From NCBI RefSeq assembly GCF_016785085.1, contig NZ_JAENHO010000007.1, positions 551,129 to 615,128 of the forward strand: DNA of 64,000 nucleotides, given 5' to 3'. The notes beneath the pieces were generated by a model. The model was not told where the DNA came from. It searched no databases and was given only the letters and a program-made list of their open reading frames with translations. Position 1 is the stretch's first letter; each line of letters begins with the position of its first letter. Shown here piece after piece: positions 32,652 to 42,400 of the stretch. The position numbers and the translations under genes were made by a program. The DNA comes from Paractinoplanes lichenicola (lineage in GTDB: Bacteria; Actinomycetota; Actinomycetes; Mycobacteriales; Micromonosporaceae).

Positions 32652-33533
32652 TTACTTGACCGCGCCGGCGGTCATTCCGGCGCGGATGTGCCGTTGGAAC
32701 GCGACGTAGGCGATCAGCACCGGCAGCATGGCGATGGTCAAACCGGCGAACAGACCGCTCCAGTCGCTGCGATACCCCTGGCTGACCGACAGGGCGGCCA
32801 GACCCTGCGCCAGGACGTACCGGTCCGGGTCGGGATTGAGAACCAGCGGCAGCAGATACTGGTTCCAGAGCCCGAGGAAATTGAAGATGCCGACCGCGAA
32901 CAGCCCGGGCCGGGCCAAAGGCAGCATCACGCGGAAGAACACCGCGCCGTGCGAGCAGCCGTCGAGAAAAGCGGCCTCGGCGATCTCGCTGGGGAGCGTA
33001 CGGAAGAAGGAATGCAGGAAGAAAACCGTGAAAGGCACCGCGTACGCCGTGTAGACGAGGATCAGCCCGGGATAGGTGCCCAGCAGTCCCAGTTGCTGCA
33101 CGACGAAGAAGAGCGGGACGAGCGCGAGAAACACGGGGAAGAACATCGCGGCGACGAAAATGTAATAGATGACCCGGTTGCCGCGGAATTCATAACGAGC
33201 CAGCGCGTACGCCACCAGCGCGCCGAGCAGCATCGTGAGGATCAGCGCGCCGCCGACGACGATCAGGCTGTTGAGGAAGTAGCGCCCGATGCTGGCCGCG
33301 GTCCAGGCCCGTTCCCAATTCTCGAAGTGCAGGGTGGACGGTGGCGACCACGGCTCGTTGAGGATCTCTTTGTCGGATTTGAACGAGCTGACGACGGCCC
33401 AGAGCAGCGGCAACGCGGTGACGACGGCCCAGCAGAACATCGCCAACTGCGGGAGAGGATTCGGGAATTTCCGATTTGTCCGAGCGGGTGGGGTGGTCGT
33501 TTCAAGGGTGGGCCGCTCGCGGAGGAGTGTCAT
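32652..33533 (-). CDS. carbohydrate ABC transporter permease, MalG/NgcG type
   Basis: A 293-residue inner-membrane permease with six transmembrane helices. The cytoplasmic EAA-like loop reads 'EIAEAAFLDGCSHGAVFFRV' followed by 'MLPLARPGLFAVGIFNFLGL', the site that docks the ATPase. The N-terminal 'FKSDKEILNEPWSPPSTLHF' is typical of the MalG branch. With the partner permease and NgcE-like binding protein it forms an oligosaccharide importer. No ATP-binding subunit lies in the locus. Genes run in order binding protein, MalF-type, MalG-type, as in Streptomyces ngcEFG. Confidence 0.9.
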   Translation of the reverse strand: MTLLRERPTLETTTPPARTNRKFPNPLPQLAMFCWAVVTALPLLWAVVSSFKSDKEILNEPWSPPSTLHFENWERAWTAASIGRYFLNSLIVVGGALILTMLLGALVAYALARYEFRGNRVIYYIFVAAMFFPVFLALVPLFFVVQQLGLLGTYPGLILVYTAYAVPFTVFFLHSFFRTLPSEIAEAAFLDGCSHGAVFFRVMLPLARPGLFAVGIFNFLGLWNQYLLPLVLNPDPDRYVLAQGLAALSVSQGYRSDWSGLFAGLTIAMLPVLIAYVAFQRHIRAGMTAGAVK

Positions 33534-33588
33534 GCGGGGCCTCCAGAAGAGACGACGGCCGAACGAGAGCCGCGAAGCAAATGCAGAT

Positions 33589-34479
33589 TCATGCCAGCTC
33601 CAGCCGTTCTTTGCGACCCGCCCGCAGAGCGAGCACGGCCAGCGTCAAAGTGGCGAAGAACAGCGCCACCCCCATGGCCGACGCGTAACCAAATTTCCCG
33701 TACGAGAAGGCGGTCCGATAGAGCGACATCCCGATCACCTCGGTGGCCCCGTCCGGCCCGCCCGGCCCCACCGTCATGATCTGCACGACGGCGAAGGCGT
33801 CCAGCGCTGCGATCCCGAGGTAGACAAAGGCGACCTGCACCGATTCCCGTACGAGGGGCAGCGTGACCTTCCAGAACGTCGCCCACCGCCCGGCCCCGTC
33901 GAGCTTGGCCGCCTCGAACAGCTCGGCCGGGATCCCCTCGATGGCCGCGCTGAACAGCACGACGTAGAAGCCGACCGACGACCACACCAGCACCGCCATC
34001 ACGGCCACCAGCGCCCACGCCGGTTCGGCCAGCCACGACCGGGTCAGCCCGTCCAGCCCGATCGCGCGCAGCCCCGAGTTGAGCAGCCCGGTGTTCGGGT
34101 TGTAGACGAAGCTCCACAGCACCGCGATCACGACGAGCGACAGCAGCTGCGGGAAGAAGTAGACGATCCGGTAGCCCTGCCCGAGCCGCGCGGGCGAGTG
34201 CCGCAGCATCGAGGCCAGGAACAGCCCGATCCCGATCGTCACCAGCGGCACCACGGCCAGCAGCACCAGGTTGTTGCGGACGGCGTCGAGGAACAGGGAG
34301 TCGCCGCCGAGGCGGACGTAGTTGTCCACCCCGACGAACGACGCCTGGCCGGCCACTCCGGTCCAGTCGGTCAGCGACAGGTAGAAGGCCTGCGCGTACG
34401 GCGACAGCACGAAGACGACGTGCAGCACCAGGGCCGGCACCAGCGCGCCGAGCAGGAACCGCCAGCGGCCGTGCCGCAT
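33589..34479 (-). CDS. carbohydrate ABC transporter permease, MalF/NgcF type
   Basis: A 296-residue permease with six transmembrane helices; the N-terminal helix leads into 'SPYAQAFYLSLTDWTGVAGQ', characteristic of the MalF branch, and the ATPase-docking loop is 'IPAELFEAAKLDGAGRWATF' followed by 'WKVTLPLVRESVQVAFVYLG'. Its ATG overlaps the stop of the binding-protein gene by one base (position 34479), so the two are coupled. The MalG-type partner follows after 55 bases. Substrate deduced from the binding protein: GlcNAc or chitobiose, not proven. Confidence 0.9.
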   Translation of the reverse strand: MRHGRWRFLLGALVPALVLHVVFVLSPYAQAFYLSLTDWTGVAGQASFVGVDNYVRLGGDSLFLDAVRNNLVLLAVVPLVTIGIGLFLASMLRHSPARLGQGYRIVYFFPQLLSLVVIAVLWSFVYNPNTGLLNSGLRAIGLDGLTRSWLAEPAWALVAVMAVLVWSSVGFYVVLFSAAIEGIPAELFEAAKLDGAGRWATFWKVTLPLVRESVQVAFVYLGIAALDAFAVVQIMTVGPGGPDGATEVIGMSLYRTAFSYGKFGYASAMGVALFFATLTLAVLALRAGRKERLELA

Positions 34480-35903
34480 CAGCGCGTGTACTTCGTGACG
34501 GTGGTGTCCTTGGCCAGCGCGTCGGCCGCCTTCTGGATGCGCGTCGACCAGTCGGCGGGCGAGATGCGCTTGTTGACCAGTTCACCGGTGGCGTCGTCGA
34601 CGGCCTTGGCGAGCGGGCCGTACCACGTACGGAAGCGGTAGGTCAGCGTGTCGGTCTTGGCCGCCGTCACCGCGTCGCGCACCGAGCCCAGCCCGGACGA
34701 CAGCGTGAGCCCGTCGGTCGCGCCTTCCACGGCGGGCAGCGTGCTGTTGGCCTGGGCGAACGCGGTGGCCGACTCCTTCGAGAACAGGTACCGCAGGTAT
34801 TCCTTGCCCCCGGCCACGTTCTTGGCCTTGGCCGGCACCAAGAACGACTCGCTGCTGGCGGCCTGGATGGCGGCCCCCGGCAGCTTGTCGCTCGCGGTCA
34901 GGGACGGGACGGTGCCCATCACCATGTCGAACCCGGCCGGCGCGACACCCTTCTGCTCGCTCTCGAGCCACGACCCGCACGGGATGAGGGCCGCCTTCTT
35001 CTGGCACCACGCGGCCTGCGACTCGGTGTGCGAGAGCGCCTCGGAGCCGCTCATCAGGTAGCCCTGCCCGGCCAGCTCGGCGAACGCGGTGGCCGCCTGC
35101 ACCAGGCCCTCCTGCTTCCACGCGCCGGGCTGCAGGTTGTCGACCGCCTTGATCAGGTCGAGCCCGCCCGCCTTGGCCGCCATGGTGAGCAGCGGGTCGT
35201 TGATGTATTCCGGGTATTTGCCCTGGTAGGTCCAGGGGGCGACGCCGGTTTTCTTGATCTCGGCGCACAGGGTCAGCATCTCGGCCCAGGTCTTCGGATA
35301 CTGCCACTGGCGCGAGGCGAAGAACGACTTCGAGTACCAGAGACCCCAGACCGTGTACGTGAAATTGAGCGCGACGGTCTTGCCGGCGAACGTGCCGTCG
35401 TCGATCACGCCGGGCAGCAGCGTGTCGCGCACCTTCTTGCCGGGCTGGTCGAGGCTGGGCGCGTCGAGCAGGTCGGCCAGGTCGCTCACCTGGCCCGCGG
35501 TGACCAGGGTGCCGATGTCGAGGCGGCCCGCGCCGGTGTTGTCGACGACGTCGGGCGGGTTGCCGCCGACGAAGCGGGGCTGCATGGCCTCGCCGACCTT
35601 CTGCAGGCCCTTGTGGTCGACCTTGGCCTGCGGGTATTTCGCGGTGTACGCCGCCTCGGCCTTGATCGCGTAGTCGTCGCCGTAGCCGCCCTTGAAGACG
35701 ACCACCTCGAGCGGGGCGTCGGTCTTCACCCCCAGGGGATTGTCGGCCGTCTTCTCGACGCCGCTCTCCGCAGCCGGTTCGTCGTCGGAACCGGAGGTGA
35801 CACAGCCGGCCAGCGCCGGGACGGTGACCGCCGCCACCGCGGCCGTACGGAGCAGTGTTCGCCGGGTGGGATATCGTGTGAGCTGGGATTCAGGGTTCAT
35901 CAC
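34479..35903 (-). CDS. ngcE: NgcE-like amino-sugar-binding lipoprotein
   Basis: A 474-residue solute-binding lipoprotein. The leader contains 'RRTLLRTAAVAAVTVPALAGC' features (twin Arg and a lipobox ending LAGC near residue 33), so it is exported and anchored by a lipidated Cys. The mature part resembles the NgcE family: 'VEVVVFKGGYGDDYA'-like start, 'GNPPDVVDNTGAGRLDIG', 'KYPEYINDPLLTMAAKAGGL', 'HTESQAAWCQKKAALIPCGS'. In Streptomyces olivaceoviridis NgcE binds GlcNAc and N,N'-diacetylchitobiose. First transport gene in the operon, 12 bases after the SIS gene. Confidence 0.82.
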   Translation of the reverse strand: MMNPESQLTRYPTRRTLLRTAAVAAVTVPALAGCVTSGSDDEPAAESGVEKTADNPLGVKTDAPLEVVVFKGGYGDDYAIKAEAAYTAKYPQAKVDHKGLQKVGEAMQPRFVGGNPPDVVDNTGAGRLDIGTLVTAGQVSDLADLLDAPSLDQPGKKVRDTLLPGVIDDGTFAGKTVALNFTYTVWGLWYSKSFFASRQWQYPKTWAEMLTLCAEIKKTGVAPWTYQGKYPEYINDPLLTMAAKAGGLDLIKAVDNLQPGAWKQEGLVQAATAFAELAGQGYLMSGSEALSHTESQAAWCQKKAALIPCGSWLESEQKGVAPAGFDMVMGTVPSLTASDKLPGAAIQAASSESFLVPAKAKNVAGGKEYLRYLFSKESATAFAQANSTLPAVEGATDGLTLSSGLGSVRDAVTAAKTDTLTYRFRTWYGPLAKAVDDATGELVNKRISPADWSTRIQKAADALAKDTTVTKYTR

Positions 35904-35915
35904 AGGGCTCTCTTC

Positions 35916-36665
35916 CTATGCGGTGCGCCGGATGCGCCCGGCGTACCGCGCCTCGATCTCTGCGTTGTGTTCCTTGCCGCCGGGCACGTTGTCCGACAGG
36001 TAGACGGGCGGGGTGATCCCCGCCGCGAGCAGGCGTGCGACGACCTCGGCCACGAGCTGCTGGGCCAGCAGGGCCGCGGTGATCGACGAGACGGCGCCGA
36101 CTGCTCCCCCGCCGGGCAGCGCGATGGTGGCGTCGCCGTACGGGGCGCCGTTGTCGAGCACCACGTCGGCGATCTCGCCGAGCTTGCGCCCGCTCGGGTG
36201 CCGCGACTCGACCCCCGCCGAGTGCGCGGCCGAGGTGATCGCGACGAGCTTGTGGCCGCGCTCCTTGACCAGCAGCGCCATCTCGACGACGGCGCCGTTG
36301 ATGCCGGAGTTGGAGGCGATCACGAACACGTCGTCCGGCTTGATCGGGGCCAGCTCGTAGAGCCGGTGCGCGATCTCGGTGCGCCGCTCGACCCCCGGGT
36401 CGGCCAGCTCCGCCATGGGCGCGCCGCCGTAGAGGACGATGTCGCGCAGGGCGATCCGGTTGGTGGGCACCAGTCCCCCCGCGCGACCGGCGATCTCCAT
36501 GGCCAGGGCCTCGGAGTGCCCGCAGCCGAAGGCCTGGATCACTCCCCCGTTCCGCAGGGCCTCGGCCAGGAGATCGGCGGCCGCCTGTTTGGCGTCGTGC
36601 TGGCCGCCGCCGACGCGGTCGACGACCTCCCGCACGACCGACAGGAATTGAGAGCTACTCGTCAC
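35916..36665 (-). CDS. SIS-domain phosphosugar enzyme, UPF0309/NagS-like
   Basis: A 249-residue single-SIS-domain protein: 'GGVIQAFGCGHSEALAMEIA' and 'KPDDVFVIASNSGINGAVVE' are the two phosphosugar-binding loops, followed by 'ERGHKLVAITSAAHSAGVES' and 'GEIADVVLDNGAPYGDATIA'. This is the UPF0309 type; the S. coelicolor member SCO4393 (NagS) acts in aminosugar metabolism and sensitivity. In this operon it would handle the phosphorylated product of the imported amino sugar. Its ATG overlaps the stop of the RpiR gene by four bases. The reaction here is not established by sequence. Confidence 0.8.
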   Translation of the reverse strand: MTSSSQFLSVVREVVDRVGGGQHDAKQAAADLLAEALRNGGVIQAFGCGHSEALAMEIAGRAGGLVPTNRIALRDIVLYGGAPMAELADPGVERRTEIAHRLYELAPIKPDDVFVIASNSGINGAVVEMALLVKERGHKLVAITSAAHSAGVESRHPSGRKLGEIADVVLDNGAPYGDATIALPGGGAVGAVSSITAALLAQQLVAEVVARLLAAGITPPVYLSDNVPGGKEHNAEIEARYAGRIRRTA

Positions 36666-37588
36666 GACTGTCCTTTCGCACGCCCGCGCTTGCGGGACGG
36701 AATCTTCTCGGGCAGCCGGTGGGCGTCGACCGCGCGCACGGTCAGCTCCAGCGCGTCGGCCGTCCGCTCGAAGGTGCGCTGCGCGACCGCGACGTAGATC
36801 AGGTCGAGGATCAGCAGCTGCGAGTGCAGGGCGGACAGCGCGGCCAGCCGGAACGTGGTCTCCTGCACGGCCGTGGTGAACACGACGTCGGCCACCTCCG
36901 CGAGGGGCGAGCGGCTGAAGCTCGTCACGGCCACGGTGAGCGCGCCGTGGTCGGCCGCCTCGGCCAGCGTCTCGATGACTTCCCTCGTACGGCCGGAGTG
37001 GCTGAGCCCGATGGCCACGTCCCCGGGCAGCGTGAGCGCGGCGTTCGTAAGTGCGGTGTGCGAGTCGGTGCGGAACCAGACCGGCACCCGGATGCGCTCG
37101 AGCCGGAAGGCCATCTCGCGGGCCGCCGTGCCGCTGGACCCGAGCCCGAAGATCTCGACCCGCTTGGCCCCGGCGATCGCCTCGGCCACCCGCTCGACCG
37201 CGGTCACGTCGAGCCCGGCCGCGGTGCCCTGGATGGCCCGGGTGTCGGCCGCGGTGACCACGCCGAGCACGTCGGTCAGCGGGTCGCCGGGGGCGATGTC
37301 GCCGCTGATGTCGGTCTCCCAGCGGGCCTGCTCGGCCCGGCCGGTCTCGGTGGCGATCGCGACCCGAAGGTTGGCGTAGCCCTTGAAGCCCAGCGTGCGG
37401 CTGAACCGGGTGACCGTGGCGGTCGAGGTGCCGGAGCGCTCGGCCAGGTCGACGATGCTGGCGTGGGCCGCCGTCTCGGGGTCGGCCAGGATCGTCTCGG
37501 CGATGCGGGCCAGCGCCTCGGGCATCTGCTGGCCTTCGATGCGCAGCCGGCCGAGAAGGCCTCCGCTCTCACCGGTCACGTCGGACAT
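36662..37588 (-). CDS. RpiR/MurR-family regulator
   Basis: A 308-residue regulator: N-terminal HTH_6 domain ('ETAAHASIVDLAERSGTSTA', 'TVTRFSRTLGFKGYANLRVA') and a C-terminal SIS domain (about 125-265; 'RVEIFGLGSSGTAAREMAFR', 'DVAIGLSHSGRTREVIETLA') that senses a sugar phosphate. ATG 37588 follows AAAAGG; the alternative ATG 37597 lies inside an inverted repeat and has no ribosome-binding site. It is the first gene of the amino-sugar operon and diverges from the kinase, so it probably regulates both through the inverted repeat and direct repeats between them. Confidence 0.9.
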   Translation of the reverse strand: MSDVTGESGGLLGRLRIEGQQMPEALARIAETILADPETAAHASIVDLAERSGTSTATVTRFSRTLGFKGYANLRVAIATETGRAEQARWETDISGDIAPGDPLTDVLGVVTAADTRAIQGTAAGLDVTAVERVAEAIAGAKRVEIFGLGSSGTAAREMAFRLERIRVPVWFRTDSHTALTNAALTLPGDVAIGLSHSGRTREVIETLAEAADHGALTVAVTSFSRSPLAEVADVVFTTAVQETTFRLAALSALHSQLLILDLIYVAVAQRTFERTADALELTVRAVDAHRLPEKIPSRKRGRAKGQS

Positions 37589-37590
37589 CC

Positions 37591-37667
37591 TTTTCATCGA
37601 GTGCTGTTGCCGATGAAAATTACGACCGCCGCCGCCTCTAGTCAATAACTGTTGCCTATGTTTCGAT
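37591..37667. promoter_or_regulatory. RpiR operator region: inverted repeat and direct repeats
   Basis: TTTTCATCG (37591-37599), 11 bases, CGATGAAAA (37611-37619) is a perfect 9-bp inverted repeat. In addition CTGTTGCCGATG (37604) and CTGTTGCCTATG (37649) are direct repeats 45 bp apart. All lie in the 86-base gap between the divergent RpiR and kinase genes. Confidence 0.7.
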
Positions 37668-37674
37668 TTCCACC

Positions 37675-38649
37675 ATGGAGCCAGGACTGGTCGTGGGCTT
37701 GGACGCGGGCGGCACCGCCTCGAAGGCCGTCGTCGCGACTGTGGACGGTGTGATCGTCGGGCGGGGAGCGGCCGGTCCGGGTAACCCCCTGTCGGCCGGT
37801 GCCGCGGCCGCGGCCGCTTCGACCGAGGCGGCGTTGCGGGCGGCCCTCGGCGCTGCGCCGCCGTCCAGTGTGGTGCGGGGCGTGCTCGGCGTGGCCGGGG
37901 CGAGCGTGCTGGCCTCCGGTGACGGGCTCGCGGCGTACGAGAAGGTCTGGCGGACTCTGGGGCTGACCTGCCCGATGGTGGTGGTCGGGGATGCGGTGAC
38001 GGCGTTCGCCGCGGGCAGCCCGGCGGCGGCCGGCGTGGTGCTGATCGCCGGCACCGGCGCGATCGCGGCCGAGGTGCGCGACGAGACGGTCGTGCGCACT
38101 GTGGACGGCAACGGGTGGCTGCTGGGCGATCTCGGTTCGGGCCGCTGGATCGGACTGGCCGCGCTGCGTACCACCGTACGGGAATGGTCGTCGCCTTTTG
38201 CCGCCGCGATCGCCGCTCGCGTCGGCTGCGCCCACGCCGACGACCTGATCCGCTGGGCCCAGGCGCTGCCGTTCGCCGAGATCGATGCCCTCGCGCCGCT
38301 AGTCTGCGCCCTGGCCCGCGAGGCCGACCCGCACGCCCGCGCGATCACCACCGAGGCCGCCGCCGAGCTGATCCGCACCCTCGACGAGCTGAAGGTGGCG
38401 GGCCCGGTCGTCCTGGCCGGCGGGTTGCTGGCCACCGACACCCCCGTCCGCGACGGCGTGCGGGCGATTCTGCGCGGCCGCGACGTCGAATGTGTCCCCA
38501 GCCGCGACCCCGCAGCCGCCGCGGCTTGGCTCGCGGCCCGCCCGGTGTCCGGCTGTACGCCCGAGGCGCTGCACAGCGCGTTGGTGGGCCCCGCCGGGGA
38601 GCGGGCAGGCCGGGGCGTTCAGGCGGCGTTGCGAAGCACCGACCGGTAG
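37675..38649 (+). CDS. BadF-type N-acetylglucosamine kinase
   Basis: A 324-residue ASKHA-fold sugar kinase. Phosphate-1 loop 'VVGLDAGGTASKAVVATVDG' at the N-terminus, 'GVLGVAGASVL', catalytic Asp region 'VVVGDAVTAFAAGSP', adenosine loop 'GVVLIAGTGAIA' and 'GWLLGDLGSGRWIGLAALR', and late 'GPVVLAGGLLATDTPVRDGV'. These are the hallmarks of the eukaryotic-GlcNAc-kinase-like branch of the BadF/BadG family. It would phosphorylate the amino sugar brought in by the NgcE-type transporter, giving the 6-phosphate for the SIS enzyme and regulator. It ends inside the convergent SARP gene (31-base overlap). Confidence 0.88.
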   Translation: MEPGLVVGLDAGGTASKAVVATVDGVIVGRGAAGPGNPLSAGAAAAAASTEAALRAALGAAPPSSVVRGVLGVAGASVLASGDGLAAYEKVWRTLGLTCPMVVVGDAVTAFAAGSPAAAGVVLIAGTGAIAAEVRDETVVRTVDGNGWLLGDLGSGRWIGLAALRTTVREWSSPFAAAIAARVGCAHADDLIRWAQALPFAEIDALAPLVCALAREADPHARAITTEAAAELIRTLDELKVAGPVVLAGGLLATDTPVRDGVRAILRGRDVECVPSRDPAAAAAWLAARPVSGCTPEALHSALVGPAGERAGRGVQAALRSTDR

Positions 38650-39293
38650 AGCGCCCGCAGCGGCGCGCTCGGCTCGACCCCCAGCTCGTCGGCCAGCGCG
38701 CGGCGCAACCGGTGATACTCCAGCAGGGCGGCCGCAGCGTCCCCCGCCTCGTACAGCGCCCGCACCAACAGGGCATGCACACTCTCGCGACGCGGGTGCT
38801 CGGCCACCAACTGCCGCAGCTCGCCGACGATGCTCGCGGGCTCGACGGCCGCGGCCAGCCGGGCGTACGCCTGCAGCCGCAGCTCCTCGAACCGGCAGGC
38901 GATCCCCTCGGCCACGACCGACCGTTCCCGCATGGCCGCGGTGATCGGCGGCCCCTGCCACAGCACCAGCGCCTCGCGCAGGCACACCGGATCCCCGCTC
39001 GCGGCCAGCGCGACGAAGGACGTCAGGTCGCGGTCGCCCCCGAGCAGCCGGTAGCCGCCGCCCGCGTGCACCAGCCGCGCGTCATCGTCCAGCACCGCGC
39101 GCACCCGGGAGGCGTACGTGTGCAGGTTGGCCCCCGCCGAGCGCGGCGGATGATCGCCCCACAGCACCTCGGTGATCGTGTGGACGGCGACCGGCCGCCC
39201 CTGCCCGGTGACGAGCAGCCGCAGCAGCTCGGCCGCCCGGCCCCGCAGCGGCCCGGTGGACAACCGCAGCTCACCCAGCACCTCGATACGCAT
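38619..39293 (-). CDS. SARP-family regulator (OmpR-like HTH plus BTAD)
   Basis: A 224-residue minimal SARP. Residues 1-90 are the winged-helix trans_reg_C domain ('MRIEVLGELRLSTGPL', 'LRLLVTGQGRPVAVHTITEV', 'LWGDHPPRSAGANLHTYASR'); residues ~95-222 are the bacterial transcriptional activator domain ('RFEELRLQAYARLAAAVEPA', 'ELRQLVAEHPRRESVHALLV', 'GDAAAALLEYHRLRRAL'). Such proteins activate secondary-metabolite or developmental genes by binding direct repeats near -35. It lies divergent to the STAND/WD40 gene, 127 bases away, the likely target. The start at 39293 is an ATG at the family's N-terminus. Confidence 0.9.
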   Translation of the reverse strand: MRIEVLGELRLSTGPLRGRAAELLRLLVTGQGRPVAVHTITEVLWGDHPPRSAGANLHTYASRVRAVLDDDARLVHAGGGYRLLGGDRDLTSFVALAASGDPVCLREALVLWQGPPITAAMRERSVVAEGIACRFEELRLQAYARLAAAVEPASIVGELRQLVAEHPRRESVHALLVRALYEAGDAAAALLEYHRLRRALADELGVEPSAPLRALYRSVLRNAA

Positions 39294-39419
39294 GGAGTCC
39301 CCCTGAGGTGGGTCATGCAGCCGATAGCCCCGGAGCGGGCCGGCTGTCAGGCTCAGGGCAGCCGTCCGGCCGGGTGTCGGGGGCGTTTCCCGGACGGTCC
39401 GCGGACACCGGAGGCCGAG

Positions 39420-42400
39420 TTGGACGACGAGCGCCCCGACCCGATCCGCGCGTTCGCCGAGCGGCTGCGCGCCCTGCAGGTGGCGTCGGGCGGGCCGTCG
39501 GTGCGCGAGCTGGTGCGGCTGACCGAGAAGGCCGGCACCCCGTACACGCGAGGCACCATCCACGACAAGCTGTCCGGGCGCTCGGCCGCGCCGTGGGAGT
39601 TCGTGGCCGCGTTCGTCAAAGCCTGCGCCGTGCACAGTGGTGCCTCGAGGCCGTCCGACCTCAGTGACTGGCGGGCCTGGCACGCCGAGATGGATCAAGA
39701 GCTTGCGGCCGTACGCACCCGGAGGCGGCCCGCCCGCAGCGACGTCTGCCCCTATCGCGGCCTCGAGGCCTTCACGGCCGAGCACGCCCGCTGGTTCCAC
39801 GGCCGGGCCGCCGCCGTCCGCGAGGTGCTCGCGGCCCTGGCCACACACCGGCGCGGGCTGCTCCTGCTCGGCCCGTCCGGCTCCGGCAAGAGCTCACTGA
39901 TCCAGGCCGGGGTGCTGCCCGCCCTGGCCGGGGGCGCGCTGCCCGGCAGCGACCGCTGGCGGACGGTGGTCGTGCGTCCCGGCAAGGACCTGTCCGCCGA
40001 GCTGGCCGGGGCCGGCCTGGACGAGGTCCCCTCCGGCATCCGGGTGCTGCTGGTGTTCGACCAGTTCGAGGAGCTGCTGACCCAGTCCGCGGCCGAGCCG
40101 CCCGAGCTCGGCGAGCCGGGCCTGACCGTGGTCGTGGTGATGCGCGACGACTTCTATCCCCGGCTGGCCGCCCACGCCCCCGGCCTGCTTCGCGAGCTCG
40201 CCCCGGGCCTGGTCAACGTGCCGGCCGGGCTGACCGCGGACGACCTGCGCGACATCATCGCCGAGCCGGCCGCCGCGGTCGGGCTCGAGCTGCAGGAGGG
40301 GCTGGCCGAGCGGATCGTCACCGACGTGCTGCCCGCCGGGTCCGCGGCCGCGCCGGTCACGGTCCTGCCGCTGCTCGAGCTGGCCCTGCACCAGTTGTGG
40401 CACCGCCGCGAGCAGGGCCGCCTGACCCACGCCGCCTACCAGCGCATCGGCGGCGTCACGGGCGCGGTCACCTCGTGGTGCGACACGGCCGTGGACGAGC
40501 TGACCGGCGAGCGCCGCCTGGTCGCGCAGCGGCTGCTGACCGCGCTCGTGCGCCCGGCCGACACCCGGCTCGACGTGCCCGCCGTACGGCAGCAGGTCGC
40601 CCTGACGGACCTGCGCGCGCTGGCCGGCCCCGGCGCCGACGAGGTGCTGGCCGTGCTGACCGAGCGGCGGATCGTCACCACGCGCTCGACCGGGGCGTCG
40701 CCGGAGCCGGTCGCCGAGCTCGTGCACGAGGCCCTGATCCGGGACTGGGCCACGCTGCGCGACTGGGTCGAGCAGGACCACCGGTTCTCCGACTGGCTGA
40801 GCCGGGCCGGCGACCGGGAGCACCGCTGGTCCGAGCGCGGGCAGCCGGCGGATCTGCTGCTCGGCACCGACCTGGCCGAGGGCATCACCTGGTCGCGGCA
40901 GCGCGACCTGCCCGACCGGCTCGCCGCGTTCCTGGCCGCGAGCCGCCGTCACGAGCAGGCCGGGCGGCGGCGGTCCCGGCGGGTCATCGCGGTGCTGGCC
41001 GGGCTGCTGGTGACGGCGCTGGTGACCACGGGGATCGCCGCGTGGCAGCGGCAGAGCGCGGTCGAAGCCGGGCGGACGGCACTGTCCCGTCAGCTCGCCG
41101 CGCAGTCGGGCGCGTTGCTCGCCACCGACCCGGACACGGCGGGCACCCTGGCCGTGCGCGCCTATCGGCAGAACCCGACTGTCGAGGCCGCCGCCGCGGT
41201 GCACGCCGCGGCCGCGCTGCCCCTGCGGCACCGGCTGACCGGGCACACCGCCCCCATCTACACCATCGCCATCGATCCAGCCGGGCGGCTGCTGGCCACC
41301 GGGGGCGACGATCAGACCGTACGGCTGTGGGACCTGGCCACCGGGGCGCCCCGGGCCACCCTGACCGGGCACGACGCCCAGGTGCAGACCCTCGGGTTCA
41401 GCCCGGACGGCCGCACGGTCGCCACCGGCAGCGTGAACGGGCGGGTCCGGCTCTACGAAATCCCGTCCGGCCGACCCGGCCCGACCTGGACCGACCCCTC
41501 GCTCGCGGTCAGCACGCTCGCCTTCGGCCCGGACGGCCGCACCCTGGCCACCGGCGGCGGCGACCGGACCGTACGGCTGTGGGACCCGGCCACCGGGCGG
41601 CTGCGGGCGAGCCGGACCGTGGGCGGTGACTTCACGACCGTGGCGATCAGCCCGGACGGGCGGACGCTGGCCGTCGGCGGCCCGTCGGGCCTGGCCGAGC
41701 TGTGGACGGGGAACGCGCGCCGCAAGCTGGCCGGGCAGCCGGGCGACGTGACCTCGGTCAGGTTCGGCCCGGACGGCCGCACGGTGGCGACCGCGGGCAC
41801 CGACTCCAAGGTCCGGTTGTGGGACGCCGGCACCGGACGGCTGCGGTCCACCCTGGCCGGCAACACCAACGCCGTGCTCGACGTGGCGTTCGGGCCGGAC
41901 GGCGGCACGCTCGCCACCGCCGGCGCGGACGGGCTCGTGCGGGTCTACGACGCGAGAACCGGTCAGATCCGCACCACGCTGACCGGGCACACCGGCTCGG
42001 TCACCACGATCACGTACAGCCCCGACGGGCGCACCCTGGCCACCGGCAGCGCCGATCACACGGCCCGGCTGTGGGACGTCGGCGCCGGGCAGATCCGGGC
42101 GACGCTGACCGGCCGGGCGGGCGAGGGCACCACTGTGGCGTTCAGTCCCGACGGCCGCCTCCTGGCCACCGGCAGCCGGGACGGGTCGGCACGGCTGTGG
42201 GACGCGGCCACCGGCCGGGTCCGCCGTCAGCTGACCGGTCACACCGGCGCCGTCCGGGAGGTCGCGTTCAGCCCGGACGGGCGGACACTGGCCACGGGCA
42301 GCCTGGACGGGACCGTACGGCTCTGGGACGTGGGCTCGGGGCGCACGCTCACGACCCTCGGCACGCCCGGCGAGGAGATCTTCGCCCTCGCCTACAGCCC

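Noticed and set aside
31416..37675. DasR operator (ACTGGTCTAGACCAGT type) in the amino-sugar locus
   Set aside because: No match was seen in the intergenic gaps; the local RpiR protein is the more likely regulator.
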